From Prevotella sp. (GTDB taxonomy: Bacteria > Bacteroidota > Bacteroidia > Bacteroidales > Bacteroidaceae), in NCBI GenBank assembly GCA_017623155.1, contig JAGAPR010000004.1, positions 124,001 to 188,000 on the forward strand: a stretch of DNA of 64,000 nucleotides, read 5' to 3'. The position numbers and the translations under genes were made by a program. Below are positions 7,731-16,420 of the stretch, one piece after another. The notes under the pieces are model-generated. The model worked only from the letters and a program-made list of their open reading frames with translations. It ran no database searches and was not told the DNA's origin. Within the stretch, counting starts at the first letter, position 1, and every line of letters starts with the position of its first letter.

Positions 7731-7821
7731 GAAGAACAGAATGAGTAATGAATAGTTGATAATAAGTTAGTTAGAAAACAAGGATTAAGACCGTCGTGAG
7801 ACACTCTTAATCCTTTTTTTT
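7731..7821 (+). ncRNA. candidate ~90-nt small RNA between the lacI-type and HAD genes
   Basis: A plus-strand promoter-like box at 7717-7724 and a strong intrinsic terminator at 7780-7821 bracket about 90 bases with no annotated gene. Both neighbouring genes are on the minus strand, so the terminator T-run has no protein-coding plus-strand customer. The 5' half is A-rich and unstructured with only a four-codon ATG frame (MSNE). The 3' half is the terminator hairpin. This fits an intergenic sRNA. Alternatively the hairpin only serves the minus-strand HAD operon, though its long T-run is on the plus strand. Confidence 0.4.
7780..7821 (+). terminator. intrinsic terminator (candidate sRNA; possibly also the HAD operon)
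   Basis: AAGGATTAAGA pairs with TCTTAATCCTT (11 bp, 14-base loop) and runs into an uninterrupted T tract on the plus strand. In the other orientation the stem is followed by TTGTTTTC, a weaker tract 60 bases past the HAD stop codon, so bidirectional use is possible. Confidence 0.75.
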
Positions 7822-7883
7822 ATTCTGTTTTTTTAGGGGACTTCAAGGTAGCGGAAAGAAAAGAAGTTGCTGCTTGTCATCAT

Positions 7884-8612
7884 TCAAAATGCTTTCAATC
7901 CTATTTCTTTCCAATGCTTTTTAAAGTCTGCCATGGTGCCGAACACTACATTTGCTCCCTCGTCTGTAAGCATGTTGTCAGGTAGGGGACCGGTGTTTAC
8001 AGCTACGGTGAATATCCGGGCGGCCACTGCTGCCCGCACACCGAGCGGCGCGTTTTCCACGACGATGGCTTCCCATGGTTTCACTCCGGCTTTTTCCAAT
8101 CCTTTGATATATGGCTCCGGGTCGGGCTTTCCGTGGCTTACATCGAAGCTGGCAACAATAAGTTCGGGTGAAACGAGACCGCAAAACTCGTGCACCAACT
8201 TGTCGAGCAGTGACCGTTGTCCGCTTCCTGTGACGACAACGATTTTCTTTCCAGCCGCGTTTATTTCCCTTTGCAGTTCCAATACGCTGTCCATAATCTT
8301 TGCCGTCGGGCACAGTGAGAACATGCGTGTCTTCTCGTCATACATCCGTTGCGACTCTTCGTCGCTGATTTCACGTCCCCATTGCTCGCGTGCCAGCAGC
8401 TTGATTGTTTCTACTCCGCGCATTCCCTCGTATCGATAGGCGTCTTCCGGTCGCATATCCAGTCCGAATTTTTTCATCGACTCGTGCCAACTTGTCGCGT
8501 GATTGGGCATCGAGTCGTATAACACGCCGTCCATATCAAAAAGAACGGCCTTGGGGTTGAATTCCCCAAAGCCGTGTCTTTTCATGTATTCTTGTATTTC
8601 TTTCTTGTACAT
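7884..8612 (-). CDS. HAD-family phosphatase / beta-phosphoglucomutase-like
   Basis: The 242-residue protein has HAD motif I DMDGVLYDS near residue 26, with the two catalytic aspartates. Motif II VVTG is near 127, the motif III lysine is in HGKPDPEPY, and motif IV is VVENAPLGVRAA. A helical cap domain lies between motifs I and II, as in the phosphoglucomutase-like subfamily. The substrate is probably a small sugar phosphate. It follows pgi by 9 bases and is the last gene of the lysS-gpsA-pgi run, which fits a sugar-phosphate housekeeping role. The DxD is followed by GVL rather than a TP/TE, so mutase versus phosphatase activity is undecided. Confidence 0.85.
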   Translation of the reverse strand: MYKKEIQEYMKRHGFGEFNPKAVLFDMDGVLYDSMPNHATSWHESMKKFGLDMRPEDAYRYEGMRGVETIKLLAREQWGREISDEESQRMYDEKTRMFSLCPTAKIMDSVLELQREINAAGKKIVVVTGSGQRSLLDKLVHEFCGLVSPELIVASFDVSHGKPDPEPYIKGLEKAGVKPWEAIVVENAPLGVRAAVAARIFTVAVNTGPLPDNMLTDEGANVVFGTMADFKKHWKEIGLKAF

Positions 8613-8621
8613 AATTGGTTT

Positions 8622-9980
8622 TTAGTTCTCTTTTGCGAGCCTTTCTTTGATGGCTTTGCTGTCTGCCTCGTATCCCGGTTTGTCGAGCAATGCGAACATG
8701 TTTTTCTTGTATGCCTCCACACCGGGCTGGTTAAACGGATTAACTCCGAGCAGATTTCCGCTGATGCCGCAGGCTATTTCGAAGAAATAAATAAGCTGTC
8801 CGATATAGTATTCGTTCAGTTCAGGCACGCTGATGCGCATGTTTGGCACGCCGCCATCCACGTGAGCGAGACGCGTTCCGAGTTCGGCCATCTTGTTTAC
8901 TTCGTCCACCCGCTTGCCGGCGAGGAAGTTAAGCCCGTCCAGATTTTCCTCGTCTTCGGGGAAAAGAAGGTGCTTGTTGGGTGTCTCGATGCTGATTACA
9001 GTTTCGAAAATGGTGCGTTCGCCCTCTTGAATCCACTGTCCCATAGAGTGGAGGTCGGTTGTGAAGTCGCATGATGCGGGGAATATTCCCTTGCCGTCTT
9101 TTCCTTCGCTCTCTCCGAACAGTTGTTTCCACCACTCGCTTATGAAGTGAAGTTTCGGCTGATAGTTCACCATAATCTCAATCTTCTTGCCTCCCTCGGC
9201 ATACAGTCCGTTTCGTGTAGCGGCGTAGATGGCAGCCGGATTTTCGTTAAAAGGCACGTCTTTGCCGCATGCTTTCTCCATATCCTGTGCTCCGTTCACG
9301 AGCTTTGTGATGTCAAAACCGGCGCAAGCGATGGGCAGAAGTCCTACGGGAGTGAGCACGGAGAAGCGCCCGCCTACATTGTCGGGTATCACAAACGTTG
9401 TGTAACCTTCTTTGTCGGCGCATGTTCTGGCCGCTCCCTTGACAGCGTCTGTCACTGCCACGATTACTTTGCGGGCTTCTTCCTTGCCGCGTTGAGCCTC
9501 GCACTGCTTCTTCAACAGGCGGAAAGTGAGTGCAGTTTCGGTTGTCGTGCCGGATTTTGATATGTTGATTACTCCGAATTTCTTGTTTTTCAGATATTCG
9601 GTCATTTCCGATAAATAGTCTTCTCCGATGTTATTACCGGCAAACATGATTGTCGGGTTGCTCTTGTCGGCCTGCAACCAAGCGAAAGAATTGCCGAGAG
9701 CCTCGATCACCGCGCGTGCACCGAGATAGCTTCCTCCTATTCCCGCCACCACGATAACCTCGCAATTGGTGCGCAACACATCGGCGCAATCTTGTATTTC
9801 CTTGATGAATTCGGGCGTGATAGATGTCGGAAGGTGTAGCCATCCGAGGAAGTCGTTTCCCGGACAGGTGCCGTTTTCAAGTGCTTCCTGAGCTTTTTTA
9901 ACTTGCGGTTCATACGCTTCCACAGCGCCCGGTGTCAAGAACTGGGCGGCCTTAGAGATGTCTAAGCTGATATTTTTCAT
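8622..9980 (-). CDS. pgi: glucose-6-phosphate isomerase
   Basis: The 452-residue protein is the short bacterial form of Pgi. Visible family segments are [14 protein letters not shown] (sugar-phosphate binding), [15 protein letters not shown] (phosphate-binding loop), [16 protein letters not shown] and [12 protein letters not shown] with the catalytic lysine region near the C-terminus. It interconverts glucose-6-phosphate and fructose-6-phosphate in the cytoplasm. It lies 24 bases after gpsA and 9 bases before the HAD gene in a minus-strand operon headed by lysS. Confidence 0.95.
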   Translation of the reverse strand: MKNISLDISKAAQFLTPGAVEAYEPQVKKAQEALENGTCPGNDFLGWLHLPTSITPEFIKEIQDCADVLRTNCEVIVVAGIGGSYLGARAVIEALGNSFAWLQADKSNPTIMFAGNNIGEDYLSEMTEYLKNKKFGVINISKSGTTTETALTFRLLKKQCEAQRGKEEARKVIVAVTDAVKGAARTCADKEGYTTFVIPDNVGGRFSVLTPVGLLPIACAGFDITKLVNGAQDMEKACGKDVPFNENPAAIYAATRNGLYAEGGKKIEIMVNYQPKLHFISEWWKQLFGESEGKDGKGIFPASCDFTTDLHSMGQWIQEGERTIFETVISIETPNKHLLFPEDEENLDGLNFLAGKRVDEVNKMAELGTRLAHVDGGVPNMRISVPELNEYYIGQLIYFFEIACGISGNLLGVNPFNQPGVEAYKKNMFALLDKPGYEADSKAIKERLAKEN

Positions 9981-10004
9981 AATTATTTAAAATTGGTTTG
10001 TTGT

Positions 10005-11000
10005 TTATCTGAAACTGTCGGTCAGTAGTTTTATTTCCACTTGCGGGCTTATCCGCTCGTAAAGGATGTTATACACTGCGTCGAGAATGGGCATGTTGAC
10101 GTGCATGTGGCGGTTGATTTCTTTCATACATTTTGTTCCGAAGTAGCCTTCGGCAATCATTTCCATCTCGATTTGCGCGCTTTTCACGCTGTACCCCTTG
10201 CCAATCATCGTGCCGAATGTGCGATTTCGCGAGAAATTGCTGTATCCGGTGACGAGCAGGTCGCCGAGATATACCGAGTCGTATACGCTTCGCTCAATGG
10301 GGTGGGCGGCTTGCAGAAAACGGGAAGTCTCCTGTACCGCGTTGGCCATGAGCACAGCTTGGAAGTTGTCGCCGAATTTAAGTCCGCTGCATATACCCGC
10401 CGCAATGGCGTAAACATTCTTCAATACCGAGGCGTATTCGATGCCAATGACATCGTCGCTGGTCTTTGTTTTCACATAGTCGCTTGCCAGCACGTTGGCG
10501 AAGGCTTCAGCCTTGTCTTTGTCCGAGCATGCGACGGTGAGATATGTGAGTCTTTCCAGTGCCACTTCCTCGGCGTGCGACGGTCCGCCGAGGCACGCAA
10601 GGTTCTCGTATGGCACATCGTATACGCTTCTGAAAAACTCCGAGCAGATAAGGTTCTCATCCGGAACGATACCTTTTATGGCCGTTACGATAAACTTGTC
10701 CTTAATCCGGCTCTTCAATTTTTTCAGGTGATTTTTGATGTATGGAGACGGTGTCACAAACACGAGAGTGTCGTAATTCTGCACGATACGGTTGATATCG
10801 CTCGAGAAAAAGACCTCGTCCATGTTGAAGCGCACGCTCATCAGATATGCCGGATTATGTCCGAGACGACGAAAATCCTCGATACGGTCATCGCGTCGCA
10901 TGTACCATCCTATGTGATGGGTATGTTCCACCACTATCTTGGCTATTGCTGTGGCCCAGCTTCCGCCTCCGATTATCGCTATTTTACCGCAGTTAAACAC
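10005..11000 (-). CDS. gpsA: NAD(P)-dependent glycerol-3-phosphate dehydrogenase
   Basis: The 331-residue protein has the Rossmann start [17 protein letters not shown] (residues 6-22, GxGxxA type), the ITAIKGI segment near 111, and the substrate-binding region [18 protein letters not shown] near 187. It makes sn-glycerol-3-phosphate from dihydroxyacetone phosphate for phospholipid synthesis. Its ATG lies inside the last codons of lysS (8-base overlap), so the two are translationally coupled. The family length and motif order are normal. Confidence 0.93.
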   Translation of the reverse strand: MFNCGKIAIIGGGSWATAIAKIVVEHTHHIGWYMRRDDRIEDFRRLGHNPAYLMSVRFNMDEVFFSSDINRIVQNYDTLVFVTPSPYIKNHLKKLKSRIKDKFIVTAIKGIVPDENLICSEFFRSVYDVPYENLACLGGPSHAEEVALERLTYLTVACSDKDKAEAFANVLASDYVKTKTSDDVIGIEYASVLKNVYAIAAGICSGLKFGDNFQAVLMANAVQETSRFLQAAHPIERSVYDSVYLGDLLVTGYSNFSRNRTFGTMIGKGYSVKSAQIEMEMIAEGYFGTKCMKEINRHMHVNMPILDAVYNILYERISPQVEIKLLTDSFR

Positions 11001-12723
11001 CGGCTTTCTCTATCCATGCCGCGAACTCGTCTACTTTCGGGTTTTCGAGTCCGAGCTTATACTTTTTGTTTATTCCGCAGACATCCATTTGGAGCTTTTG
11101 CGGATTTACGTCTTTAATATCCTGTACGAGATAGTATCCGCACTTGTTGAGCAGCGGCACCCACTCTTCACCTACGCCGATGGCAGCCCATTCGGCCGCG
11201 GTGCTGCGCGGAGCTTTCTTCTCCGGCTTCATCTGCGGGAAGAAGAGCACCTCTTGAATGTATGTCTTTCCGGTCATGAGCATCACGAGCCGGTCTATAC
11301 CGATGCCGATACCGCTTGTCGGCGGCATGCCGTATTGCAGTGCCCGGAGGAAGTCGCCGTCGATAATCATTGCCTCGTCGTCGCCCTTGTCGGCCAGTCT
11401 CATCTGTTCCTTGAAGCGTTCTTCCTGATCTATCGGGTCATTAAGCTCCGAGTAAGCGTTGGCAAGTTCCTTACCGTTGACCATCAGTTCGAAGCGTTCC
11501 GTCAGTCCGGGCTTCGAGCGGTGCATTTTCGTCAGCGGACTCATCTCCACGGGATAGTCGGTGATGAATGTCGGTTGGATGTATGTTCCTTCGCAGAACT
11601 CGCCGAAAATCTCGTCTATCAGCTTGCCCTTGCCCATGGTGTCGTCAATCTCCATGTTGAGCTTTTTGCACACTTCGCGAATTTCGTCCTCGCTCATTCC
11701 GTTGAGGTCGTAGCCTGTTTTCTCCTTTATCGCATCGAGAATTGGCAGACGGCGATACGGGGCTTTGAAGCTTATTGTCTGTCCGTCGATTTCACGCTCG
11801 GGCTTTCCGTTGACGGCTGTGCACACTGTTTCGAGCAGCTTCTCGGTAAATTCCATCATCCAGTTGTAGTCCTTGTATTGAACATACAACTCCATGCAGG
11901 TGAATTCCGGATTGTGATTGCGGTCCATACCCTCGTTGCGGAAGTTCTTTCCAATCTCGTATACGCCTTCAAATCCGCCTACAATCAGTCGTTTCAGATA
12001 CAGTTCGGTGGCGATGCGCATGTACATGTCGGTGTTCAGCGCGTTGAAGTGGGTGATGAACGGCCGTGCGCTCGCTCCTCCGGCGATTGCTTGCAGTGTG
12101 GGAGTCTCCACCTCGGTATATCCCGCCTCATCGAGTACGCGGCGAATTGTGCGTATCACGGTGGCGCGTTTGAGGAACGTGTCTTTCACTCCGTCGTTGA
12201 CCACAAGGTCTACGTATCTCTGACGGTAGCGTAGTTCGGGGTCTTCAAACTTGTCGTATGCCACTCCGTCCTTGTACTTCACTATCGGCAGCGGTTTGAG
12301 GCTCTTTGAAAGCAGCGTCAGCTCCTGTGCGTGAACGGATATTTCACCTGTCTGTGTGCGGAACACGAACCCCTTTACGCCTATAAAATCGCCAATATCA
12401 AGCAGACGCTTGAACACCTTATTATATAGGTCTTTGTCTTCTCCGGGACAAATGTCGTCGCGGGTGATATATACTTGTATTCGTCCTTTCGAGTCTTGCA
12501 GCTCTGCAAAACTGGCTTTGCCCATCACGCGGCGGCTCATCAACCGGCCGGCAATGCACACTTCGCGTTGTCCGCTCTCATCCGAGAACTCGTTTTTTAT
12601 GTCTGTCGAGAAAGCGTTTGTGGGATATTCGGCAGCGGGATAGGGGTCGATGCCCATTTCCCGAAGCTCTTGCAGGCTTTGGCGTCTGCCCAGTTCCTGT
12701 TCACTCAGTTCTAAAATATTCAT
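10993..12723 (-). CDS. lysS: lysyl-tRNA synthetase, class II
   Basis: The 576-residue protein has an N-terminal OB-fold anticodon-binding domain (about 55-150: [21 protein letters not shown]) and the class II catalytic core. Motif 2 is [19 protein letters not shown] near 260 and motif 3 is [13 protein letters not shown] near 475. A C-terminal extension of about 70 residues ([20 protein letters not shown] onward) goes beyond the E. coli enzyme. Similar tails occur in other Bacteroidetes LysRS as I recall. It attaches lysine to tRNA-Lys. It is the first gene of the lysS-gpsA-pgi-HAD operon and has a -7 box at 12761-12768. Confidence 0.95.
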   Translation of the reverse strand: MNILELSEQELGRRQSLQELREMGIDPYPAAEYPTNAFSTDIKNEFSDESGQREVCIAGRLMSRRVMGKASFAELQDSKGRIQVYITRDDICPGEDKDLYNKVFKRLLDIGDFIGVKGFVFRTQTGEISVHAQELTLLSKSLKPLPIVKYKDGVAYDKFEDPELRYRQRYVDLVVNDGVKDTFLKRATVIRTIRRVLDEAGYTEVETPTLQAIAGGASARPFITHFNALNTDMYMRIATELYLKRLIVGGFEGVYEIGKNFRNEGMDRNHNPEFTCMELYVQYKDYNWMMEFTEKLLETVCTAVNGKPEREIDGQTISFKAPYRRLPILDAIKEKTGYDLNGMSEDEIREVCKKLNMEIDDTMGKGKLIDEIFGEFCEGTYIQPTFITDYPVEMSPLTKMHRSKPGLTERFELMVNGKELANAYSELNDPIDQEERFKEQMRLADKGDDEAMIIDGDFLRALQYGMPPTSGIGIGIDRLVMLMTGKTYIQEVLFFPQMKPEKKAPRSTAAEWAAIGVGEEWVPLLNKCGYYLVQDIKDVNPQKLQMDVCGINKKYKLGLENPKVDEFAAWIEKAGV

Positions 12724-12760
12724 AATCTTAAATCGAATATATATTCTTTAATTATGGGTG

Positions 12761-12768
12761 CAAATTTA
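12761..12768 (-). promoter_or_regulatory. -7 box of the lysS operon
   Basis: On the minus strand this reads TAAATTTG followed by C, a TAnnTTTG match about 38 bases upstream of the lysS ATG. Confidence 0.6.
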
Positions 12769-12875
12769 CAAAATAACGTCGGAAAAAACGAAGAAAAAGG
12801 CGAGAAATGGCAATTGAGAAAAAAAGTTCATACGGCTTTTGGGAATTAAGAGGCTTGATAGCCATCACGTATTGA

Positions 12876-13057
12876 AAACTCATCCGATGTTTGGGGTGAT
12901 AACCGGACAAGCATTGCTGCTGACAAATTCATGTTGCTCTCAGGAATACTATGTTATTGCCCGTTGAAAAGTTTTCACGTTGCACGGTTTGTGCGTCCGC
13001 CGTAATGCCTGAAAGTTTTGTCCGAGAGATGCGTCAGCACGAGCCGTGTGTCTGCGG
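12876..13057. repeat. degenerate intergenic repeat related to 265-374, with a decayed GGACGCACG double hairpin
   Basis: The segment beginning TCATCCGATGTTTGGGGTGA (12880 on) matches, with substitutions, the minus strand of about 265-370 (TCATCCGATATTTGGAGTGA) and its following TTTTCCCGTTGC stretch. The right part (12981-13057) is a worn copy of the double-hairpin unit: TGCACGG-TTTGTGCGTCC, a spacer, then CAGCACGAGCCGTGTGTC. The two intergenic regions therefore share the same mosaic. No coding function is visible. The remainder of 12769-12875 is AT-rich with no recognisable element. Confidence 0.6.
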
Positions 13058-13059
13058 GT

Positions 13060-13534
13060 GTTAACATTTCGACTTTGTATTTAACTAAAAATATGTAAAC
13101 AAAAAGTAAAAAGCTGTGACAAAAGATTTTTGCGAAGTAGGTTTTGTTAACTTAAAATATTTAACCAAAACGATGCTTGTTTAATATTTGTAAACAATTA
13201 CATGGCGGCTTTTTCGCCTTTTCGTACATTTTTGCCTTGCAATAAGGCCGTAATTGCACTGCGTTTACGGCCTAACGGGAGTGTAATTAGGCCGTAATTG
13301 GAATGCAATTACGGCCTAATTGGAAAGTAAGGCGGTTTTCAAGATGCTTAAAACCGGTGTAAATCTCTATAACTATTTTGTATACAGGAATTTACGTAAA
13401 GTGCTCCATAATTCGCTTATTTGCGAGCTCGAGAACTTTTTTTTAGACGACAGGCATTCTCGGTGGCGTTAACATATTAAATCTTGACAGTTTGTTTATG
13501 CTTATTTAACGAAAAAACGTGTTATGTGTTAAAT
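13060..13534 (+). repeat. repeat family R, copy B
   Basis: This is a full-length R element. It has the GTTAACATTTCGACTTTG start, a TTTAACTAAAAATATGTAAA block and a GTAGGTTTTGTTAACTTAA block. The core TTGCCTTGCAATAAGG leads into four GGCC units forming two hairpins (GGCCGTAA...TTACGGCC and GGCCGTAATT...AATTACGGCC). The conserved right module is TTACGTAAAGTGCTCCATAA, GCGAGCTCGAGAACTTTTTT, GACGACAGGCATTCTC, GTTAACATATTAAATCTTGA. The end is TATTTAACG. No ORF is conserved across copies. It lies between lysS (minus) and the ROK gene (plus), upstream of both. Confidence 0.9.
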
Positions 13535-13673
13535 GTGAGATGGTAAATGTGTTTATGTTATATGGTATTCGAAATATATACCATTTAGCATCTAATATCG
13601 ATTGTTTTTCGTTGCGCGTGTTAAAAAAGAATAAAATAACCGCGTACATGTGTGTATGTTGTTGTAATTTTTA

Positions 13674-13681
13674 TACATTTG
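13674..13681 (+). promoter_or_regulatory. -7 box of the ROK-menaquinone gene run
   Basis: TACATTTG matches TAnnTTTG 47 bases upstream of the ROK ATG. No other convincing promoter is visible before menF, so this may drive the whole run to 20926. Confidence 0.55.
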
Positions 13682-13728
13682 TAATGTAAGAGTGCAGAGA
13701 TAATTAAAAAACCGTAATTCATATAGCT

Positions 13729-14709
13729 ATGATAGAGACAGAAGCAAAAACAATGGTTGTCGGTATCGATATAAGTATAGAAGATACAACTTGCGCTATC
13801 GTTGATATACGCGGCAACATCATTGCCATGAGTAAATTTAATACTTGTGATTATTTGGATGTTAATAAATATGCCACGACTTTGTGCGGTGAGATAATGA
13901 AACTCATAGAAAGTTCGTGCGGAATAGAAAATATTCGCTCTGTGGGTATATCGGCCCCGAGCGGAAATTTGAAAACCGGATGTATAGAAAATTCACCAAA
14001 CCTGCCATGGAAAGGCTCAATTCCATTGGCGGCCATGTTGCGCGACAGACTCGGATTGGCCGTTGCTTTAGGTAACGATACGCATGCCGTGATTTTCGGA
14101 GAATATACTTTCGGATGCGGACACGGCATGAAGAATTTCGGTATAATAACTCTCGGCAACGGTATTGGTAACGCTTTCTTCACCCGCGGCAAACTGCATC
14201 AGGGCAATAACGGTTTTGCAGGAGAACTTGGGCATATGTGTATGGTGGATAACGGACGCCAGTGTAATTGCGGGCGAAAGGGATGTCTCGAGCGATATGT
14301 GTCCGGTTCGGGTATCGTTATCACGGCACGTGAGATGATGGAAAAGAGTGACGCTCCGTCGCTTATGCGCGAAATAGAACATCTCACAGCCAAGAATATA
14401 GGCGACTGTTGCGACAAGGGTGACGAAATGGCTATCGAGGTATATCGCCGTACCGGGTATATGCTTGGTATTGCTCTTGCCAATTACGCCGCGATAATCG
14501 ATCCCGAAGCTATTGTTCTGACGGGAGGTGTCTCCCGTGCGGGCAAATGGTTGCTCGAGCCTACGGTGAAATCGTTTGACGAGCATGTGTTCCCGAACAT
14601 CAAGGGGCGTGTGAAGCTCCTTATATCATCGATGAATCATCGTGAGCGCGACATTCTCGGTGCCAGTGTGATGGCGTGGGGCGTGAAAGAATATTCACTG
14701 TTCAAATAA
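13729..14709 (+). CDS. ROK-family protein (sugar kinase-like)
   Basis: The 326-residue protein has the ROK core. The N-terminal actin-like strand is VVGIDISIEDTTCAIV, the catalytic Asp lies in GND117, the sugar-binding stretch is GELGHM (165-170), and the zinc motif C179xC181GxxGC186xE188 is intact. There is no N-terminal helix-turn-helix, so it is a kinase-type rather than NagC-type member. The usual phosphate loop DxGGT reads D14-I-S-I-E-D-T here, losing both glycines, which questions normal ATP use. The substrate (glucose, N-acylated hexosamine or other) cannot be told. It precedes the menaquinone genes without a visible terminator, but no metabolic link is obvious. Confidence 0.8.
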   Translation: MIETEAKTMVVGIDISIEDTTCAIVDIRGNIIAMSKFNTCDYLDVNKYATTLCGEIMKLIESSCGIENIRSVGISAPSGNLKTGCIENSPNLPWKGSIPLAAMLRDRLGLAVALGNDTHAVIFGEYTFGCGHGMKNFGIITLGNGIGNAFFTRGKLHQGNNGFAGELGHMCMVDNGRQCNCGRKGCLERYVSGSGIVITAREMMEKSDAPSLMREIEHLTAKNIGDCCDKGDEMAIEVYRRTGYMLGIALANYAAIIDPEAIVLTGGVSRAGKWLLEPTVKSFDEHVFPNIKGRVKLLISSMNHRERDILGASVMAWGVKEYSLFK

Positions 14710-14790
14710 TCTTTATGCATGGCGGTAACTTCACCGCTGTTTTGTCGCTGTGAGTTATGTGGCTTTATGCTTATTACACCGCAGGGAAAT

Positions 14791-15222
14791 ATGAATATAG
14801 ATAAGGAAAAAAATGATATAACAGGCATGCCGACGCTTGCAACGGCGCTCGGCATGCGATTTTATTCGACCGATGCCCCCGATACATGCAGGGCCGAGAT
14901 GGATGTTGACAGTCGCACCCGGCAACCGTTCGGGGTTATTAGCGGCGGGGCTACGCTTGCCCTTGCCGAGACTTTGGCGGGCTTGGGGTCGCTTGCGGCA
15001 TGTCCCGGCAAACGCTGTGCGGGGATAAGCGTCACAGGGCATCACATGAAAGCCGTGGAGGAAGGCGATACCGTGGTCGCAGTGGCGCGCCTTATACATC
15101 GCGGTCATAAGATACATGTGTGGAATGTTGATGTTACTAATAATGCCGGTGAACTTGTATCTTCTGTCAGCGTGACTAATTATATCACGAGCCAGCCAAA
15201 TGATATAGGGAAAAAGAAGTAG
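14791..15222 (+). CDS. menI: hotdog thioesterase, likely 1,4-dihydroxy-2-naphthoyl-CoA thioesterase
   Basis: I chose the ATG at 14791 (143 residues, starting MNIDKEK) because family members start shortly before the segment TLATALGMRF. The frame extends back to 14719 but adds an atypical Cys-rich leader. The PaaI/MenI hotdog motif is FGVISGGATLALAETLAGLG (18 residues after RTRQP), followed by GISVTGHHMKAV. In menaquinone synthesis such an enzyme releases 1,4-dihydroxy-2-naphthoate from its CoA ester, the product of MenB. Its position directly before menF-D-B-C-E supports that role. The assignment to MenI is by context, since the fold alone does not define the substrate. Confidence 0.75.
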   Translation: MNIDKEKNDITGMPTLATALGMRFYSTDAPDTCRAEMDVDSRTRQPFGVISGGATLALAETLAGLGSLAACPGKRCAGISVTGHHMKAVEEGDTVVAVARLIHRGHKIHVWNVDVTNNAGELVSSVSVTNYITSQPNDIGKKK

Positions 15223-15304
15223 TTTCAATAAACCGATTAGTTACAAGGATAACATGAAATCGTGTGTCTGAGAAAAGGAAAAGCGGTTTCGGATAATTGT
15301 CGAT

Positions 15305-16384
15305 ATGTCGTCTTACTCATTTTACAGATTACCGTATTCCGACAGCTTCACGGCTGTGGTACAGTCGAGCGGTGTGCCGGAACGCTTGAATTCGTATGCC
15401 GAACTGAGCGGACGCACCGGTTTTGTGGTGGCTCCGTTCGCCATATCGCCCGATGCACCACTGCTGCTCATGCGGCCGGAAAGGGTGGAACGCTTTGCGC
15501 TCGATGACGTTTCGGGGCGCGAACTGTTGCGTGAAGTCACGGCAGGCACCACATACGGTCGCATACCGGTATTGTATGCCGATGACGTTTCGCGCGCGGC
15601 ATATGCCTCGGCGTTCGCTGCCTGTCACGATAAATTGTCTTCGGGAGAGTTTGATAAGGTTGTTCTTTCGCGCCGGTCGGTTGTTTCCACGCCCGACAGA
15701 GCACCTCTGCATGAGTTGTTTTTACGGGCGTGCGAGTTGTATCCGCGTGCTTTTGTTACACTTTTTTCTTCAGAAGCCTGCGGCACATGGCTTGTGGCTT
15801 CGCCCGAGATACTGATTTCCGGCGACGGAAATGTTTGGCACACGGTGGCGTTGGCTGGTACGATGCGGTATGGCAATGGCCCGGGTGGTTCTGAGTGGAG
15901 CGCGAAAAACAAGCGCGAGCAGCGCTGCGTGGCCGATTATATAGGAGACAATCTGCGCCGGTTGTCATGCGATGTGACGGAAAACGCGCCTAAGACCGTG
16001 CGTGCCGGAGCACTCGTGCATCTGCGGAGCGACTTCTCTTTCAGACTTTCCGGTACGGCCGGTGTGGGCGATGTGATAGCAGCCGTTCATCCCACGCCTG
16101 CCGTTTGCGGACTGCCAAAAGCCGATACGCAGCGGTTTATCAATACAGTGGAGTCCGGTTCGCGCGGTTATTACAGCGGGTTTATGGGGCCGCTGGCCAT
16201 AAACGGGGAGACAAATCTGTATGTATCGTTGCGGTGCATGCGCCTTGCAGACGGCTTTTGCGTGCTGTATGCGGGCGGAGGACTGCTCAAAGACAGCGTT
16301 GAGGAGCAGGAATGGGACGAGACCGAGGCGAAGATGGAGACCATGATGAAAGTTATCGAGACGTGTCAAGGCAAGCATAAATAA
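15305..16384 (+). CDS. menF: isochorismate synthase
   Basis: The 359-residue chorismate-binding enzyme has typical segments FDKVVLSRRSVV (near 116), the GTWLVASPEILI active-site region (near 160), LAGTMRYG, and the C-terminal signature VHPTPAVCGLPK (near 260) followed by SRGYYSGFMGPL. It converts chorismate to isochorismate, the first committed step of menaquinone synthesis. The next gene, menD, starts 36 bases downstream. Length and motif order fit MenF/DhbC-type enzymes and not anthranilate synthase, because no glutamine amidotransferase partner is nearby. Confidence 0.93.
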   Translation: MSSYSFYRLPYSDSFTAVVQSSGVPERLNSYAELSGRTGFVVAPFAISPDAPLLLMRPERVERFALDDVSGRELLREVTAGTTYGRIPVLYADDVSRAAYASAFAACHDKLSSGEFDKVVLSRRSVVSTPDRAPLHELFLRACELYPRAFVTLFSSEACGTWLVASPEILISGDGNVWHTVALAGTMRYGNGPGGSEWSAKNKREQRCVADYIGDNLRRLSCDVTENAPKTVRAGALVHLRSDFSFRLSGTAGVGDVIAAVHPTPAVCGLPKADTQRFINTVESGSRGYYSGFMGPLAINGETNLYVSLRCMRLADGFCVLYAGGGLLKDSVEEQEWDETEAKMETMMKVIETCQGKHK

Positions 16385-16420
16385 TGTAGATATGCGCCGT
16401 TGACAATATTGTAATATAAT

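Noticed and set aside
7731..7821. Attenuator or leader peptide for the HAD-family gene
   Set aside because: The HAD gene is on the opposite strand and converges on the hairpin, so a leader role is impossible. Only a terminator role is possible for it.
13060..13534. Repeat R as a retron, group II intron or CRISPR array
   Set aside because: There is no reverse transcriptase or cas gene and no regular spacer pattern. The palindromes vary in number, but the units are adjacent hairpins and not direct repeats with unique spacers.
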